The notes beneath the pieces were generated by a model. The model had not been told where the DNA came from, made no database searches, and worked only from the letters and a program-made list of their open reading frames with translations. From contig CALLBE010000215.1 in the NCBI GenBank assembly GCA_938001985.1, positions 1-6,524 of the forward strand: 6,524 nt of DNA. Direction: 5' to 3'. The translations under genes were made by a program, and so were the position numbers. The stretch comes from an uncultured Verrucomicrobiales bacterium (GTDB taxonomy: Bacteria; Verrucomicrobiota; Verrucomicrobiia; Verrucomicrobiales; Akkermansiaceae). Below, in pieces: positions 6,441 through 6,524 of the stretch (position 1 is its first letter; each line of letters opens with the position of its first letter).

Positions 6441-6448
6441 CCCTCCCC
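6441..6448 (-). promoter_or_regulatory. Strong Shine-Dalgarno-like GGGGAGGG before the small unknown gene
   Basis: On the minus strand GGGGAGGG is followed by a 7-nt spacer CGTTTTA and then ATT (6433-6431), which is in frame with the small gene. This is ideal ribosome-binding geometry, but no ATG, GTG or TTG stands at the right distance; TTG at 6418 is 22 nt away. It may mark a rare ATT start, or be chance purine richness. Confidence 0.3.
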
Positions 6449-6484
6449 TCAGCTTTCCGTTTATCCGCTTGAACTTTTCTACCA

Positions 6485-6524
6485 TTAAAGCGTCGCCGCC
6501 GCTTCTTTTAACAAACGCTCTGTG
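6485..6524 (-). CDS. C-terminal end of an unidentified gene (partial)
   Basis: The frame entering from the right edge on the minus strand reads TERLLKEAAATL and ends at TAA (6487-6485). This looks like the amphipathic helical end of a protein. It is too short to name. A second open frame across the same bases ends at 6429 and reads as a basic, less protein-like sequence, so the frame choice is a judgement. The stop overlaps an ATG (TAATG), which suggests translational coupling to whatever follows. Same strand and close spacing place it in one operon with the small gene and the eboB-like gene. Confidence 0.4.
   Translation of the reverse strand, partial: TERLLKEAAATL

Overview
This 6.5 kb stretch of bacterial chromosome is mostly housekeeping sequence. 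Several traits point to the PVC group, most likely Verrucomicrobiota (Opitutae-like). SecA is long (1059 aa), with an enlarged N-terminal region, an extra block in the preprotein-crosslinking domain, and motif VI reading RGRCARQGD, a form I recall from Chlamydiae and Verrucomicrobia. Most genes here have no Shine-Dalgarno sequence. Base composition is moderate. The assignment is from memory of family features, without a database search; Bacteroidota or Lentisphaerota are the alternatives.

Layout. At the left edge lies the last 16 codons of a plus-strand gene with a Gly/Met-rich tail, probably ffh. Converging on it is a minus-strand pair: a MalY/PatB-type C-S lyase followed after 8 nt by tadA, the tRNA wobble adenosine deaminase. 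A 125-bp divergent region separates this pair from secA (plus strand), which fills half the window and ends at a textbook hairpin terminator that also works on the opposite strand. Converging on secA is a minus-strand operon entering from the right edge: the last codons of an unknown gene, a small gene I do not recognise, and a TatD-like metal hydrolase closely resembling EboB of the ebo metabolite-trafficking clusters.

How the genes relate. ffh (if correctly identified) and secA both serve protein export. tadA makes inosine-34 in tRNA-Arg, and the lyase acts in sulfur amino acid metabolism; their pairing looks like simple co-transcription. The EboB homologue is the most unusual element because it is the last gene of its operon, without eboC-eboF downstream, and its upstream partner has an ambiguous start.

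I found no mobile element, CRISPR array, tRNA or rRNA, and no convincing undescribed multigene system. The points most worth a second look are the ebo-like operon and the start region of its small gene.
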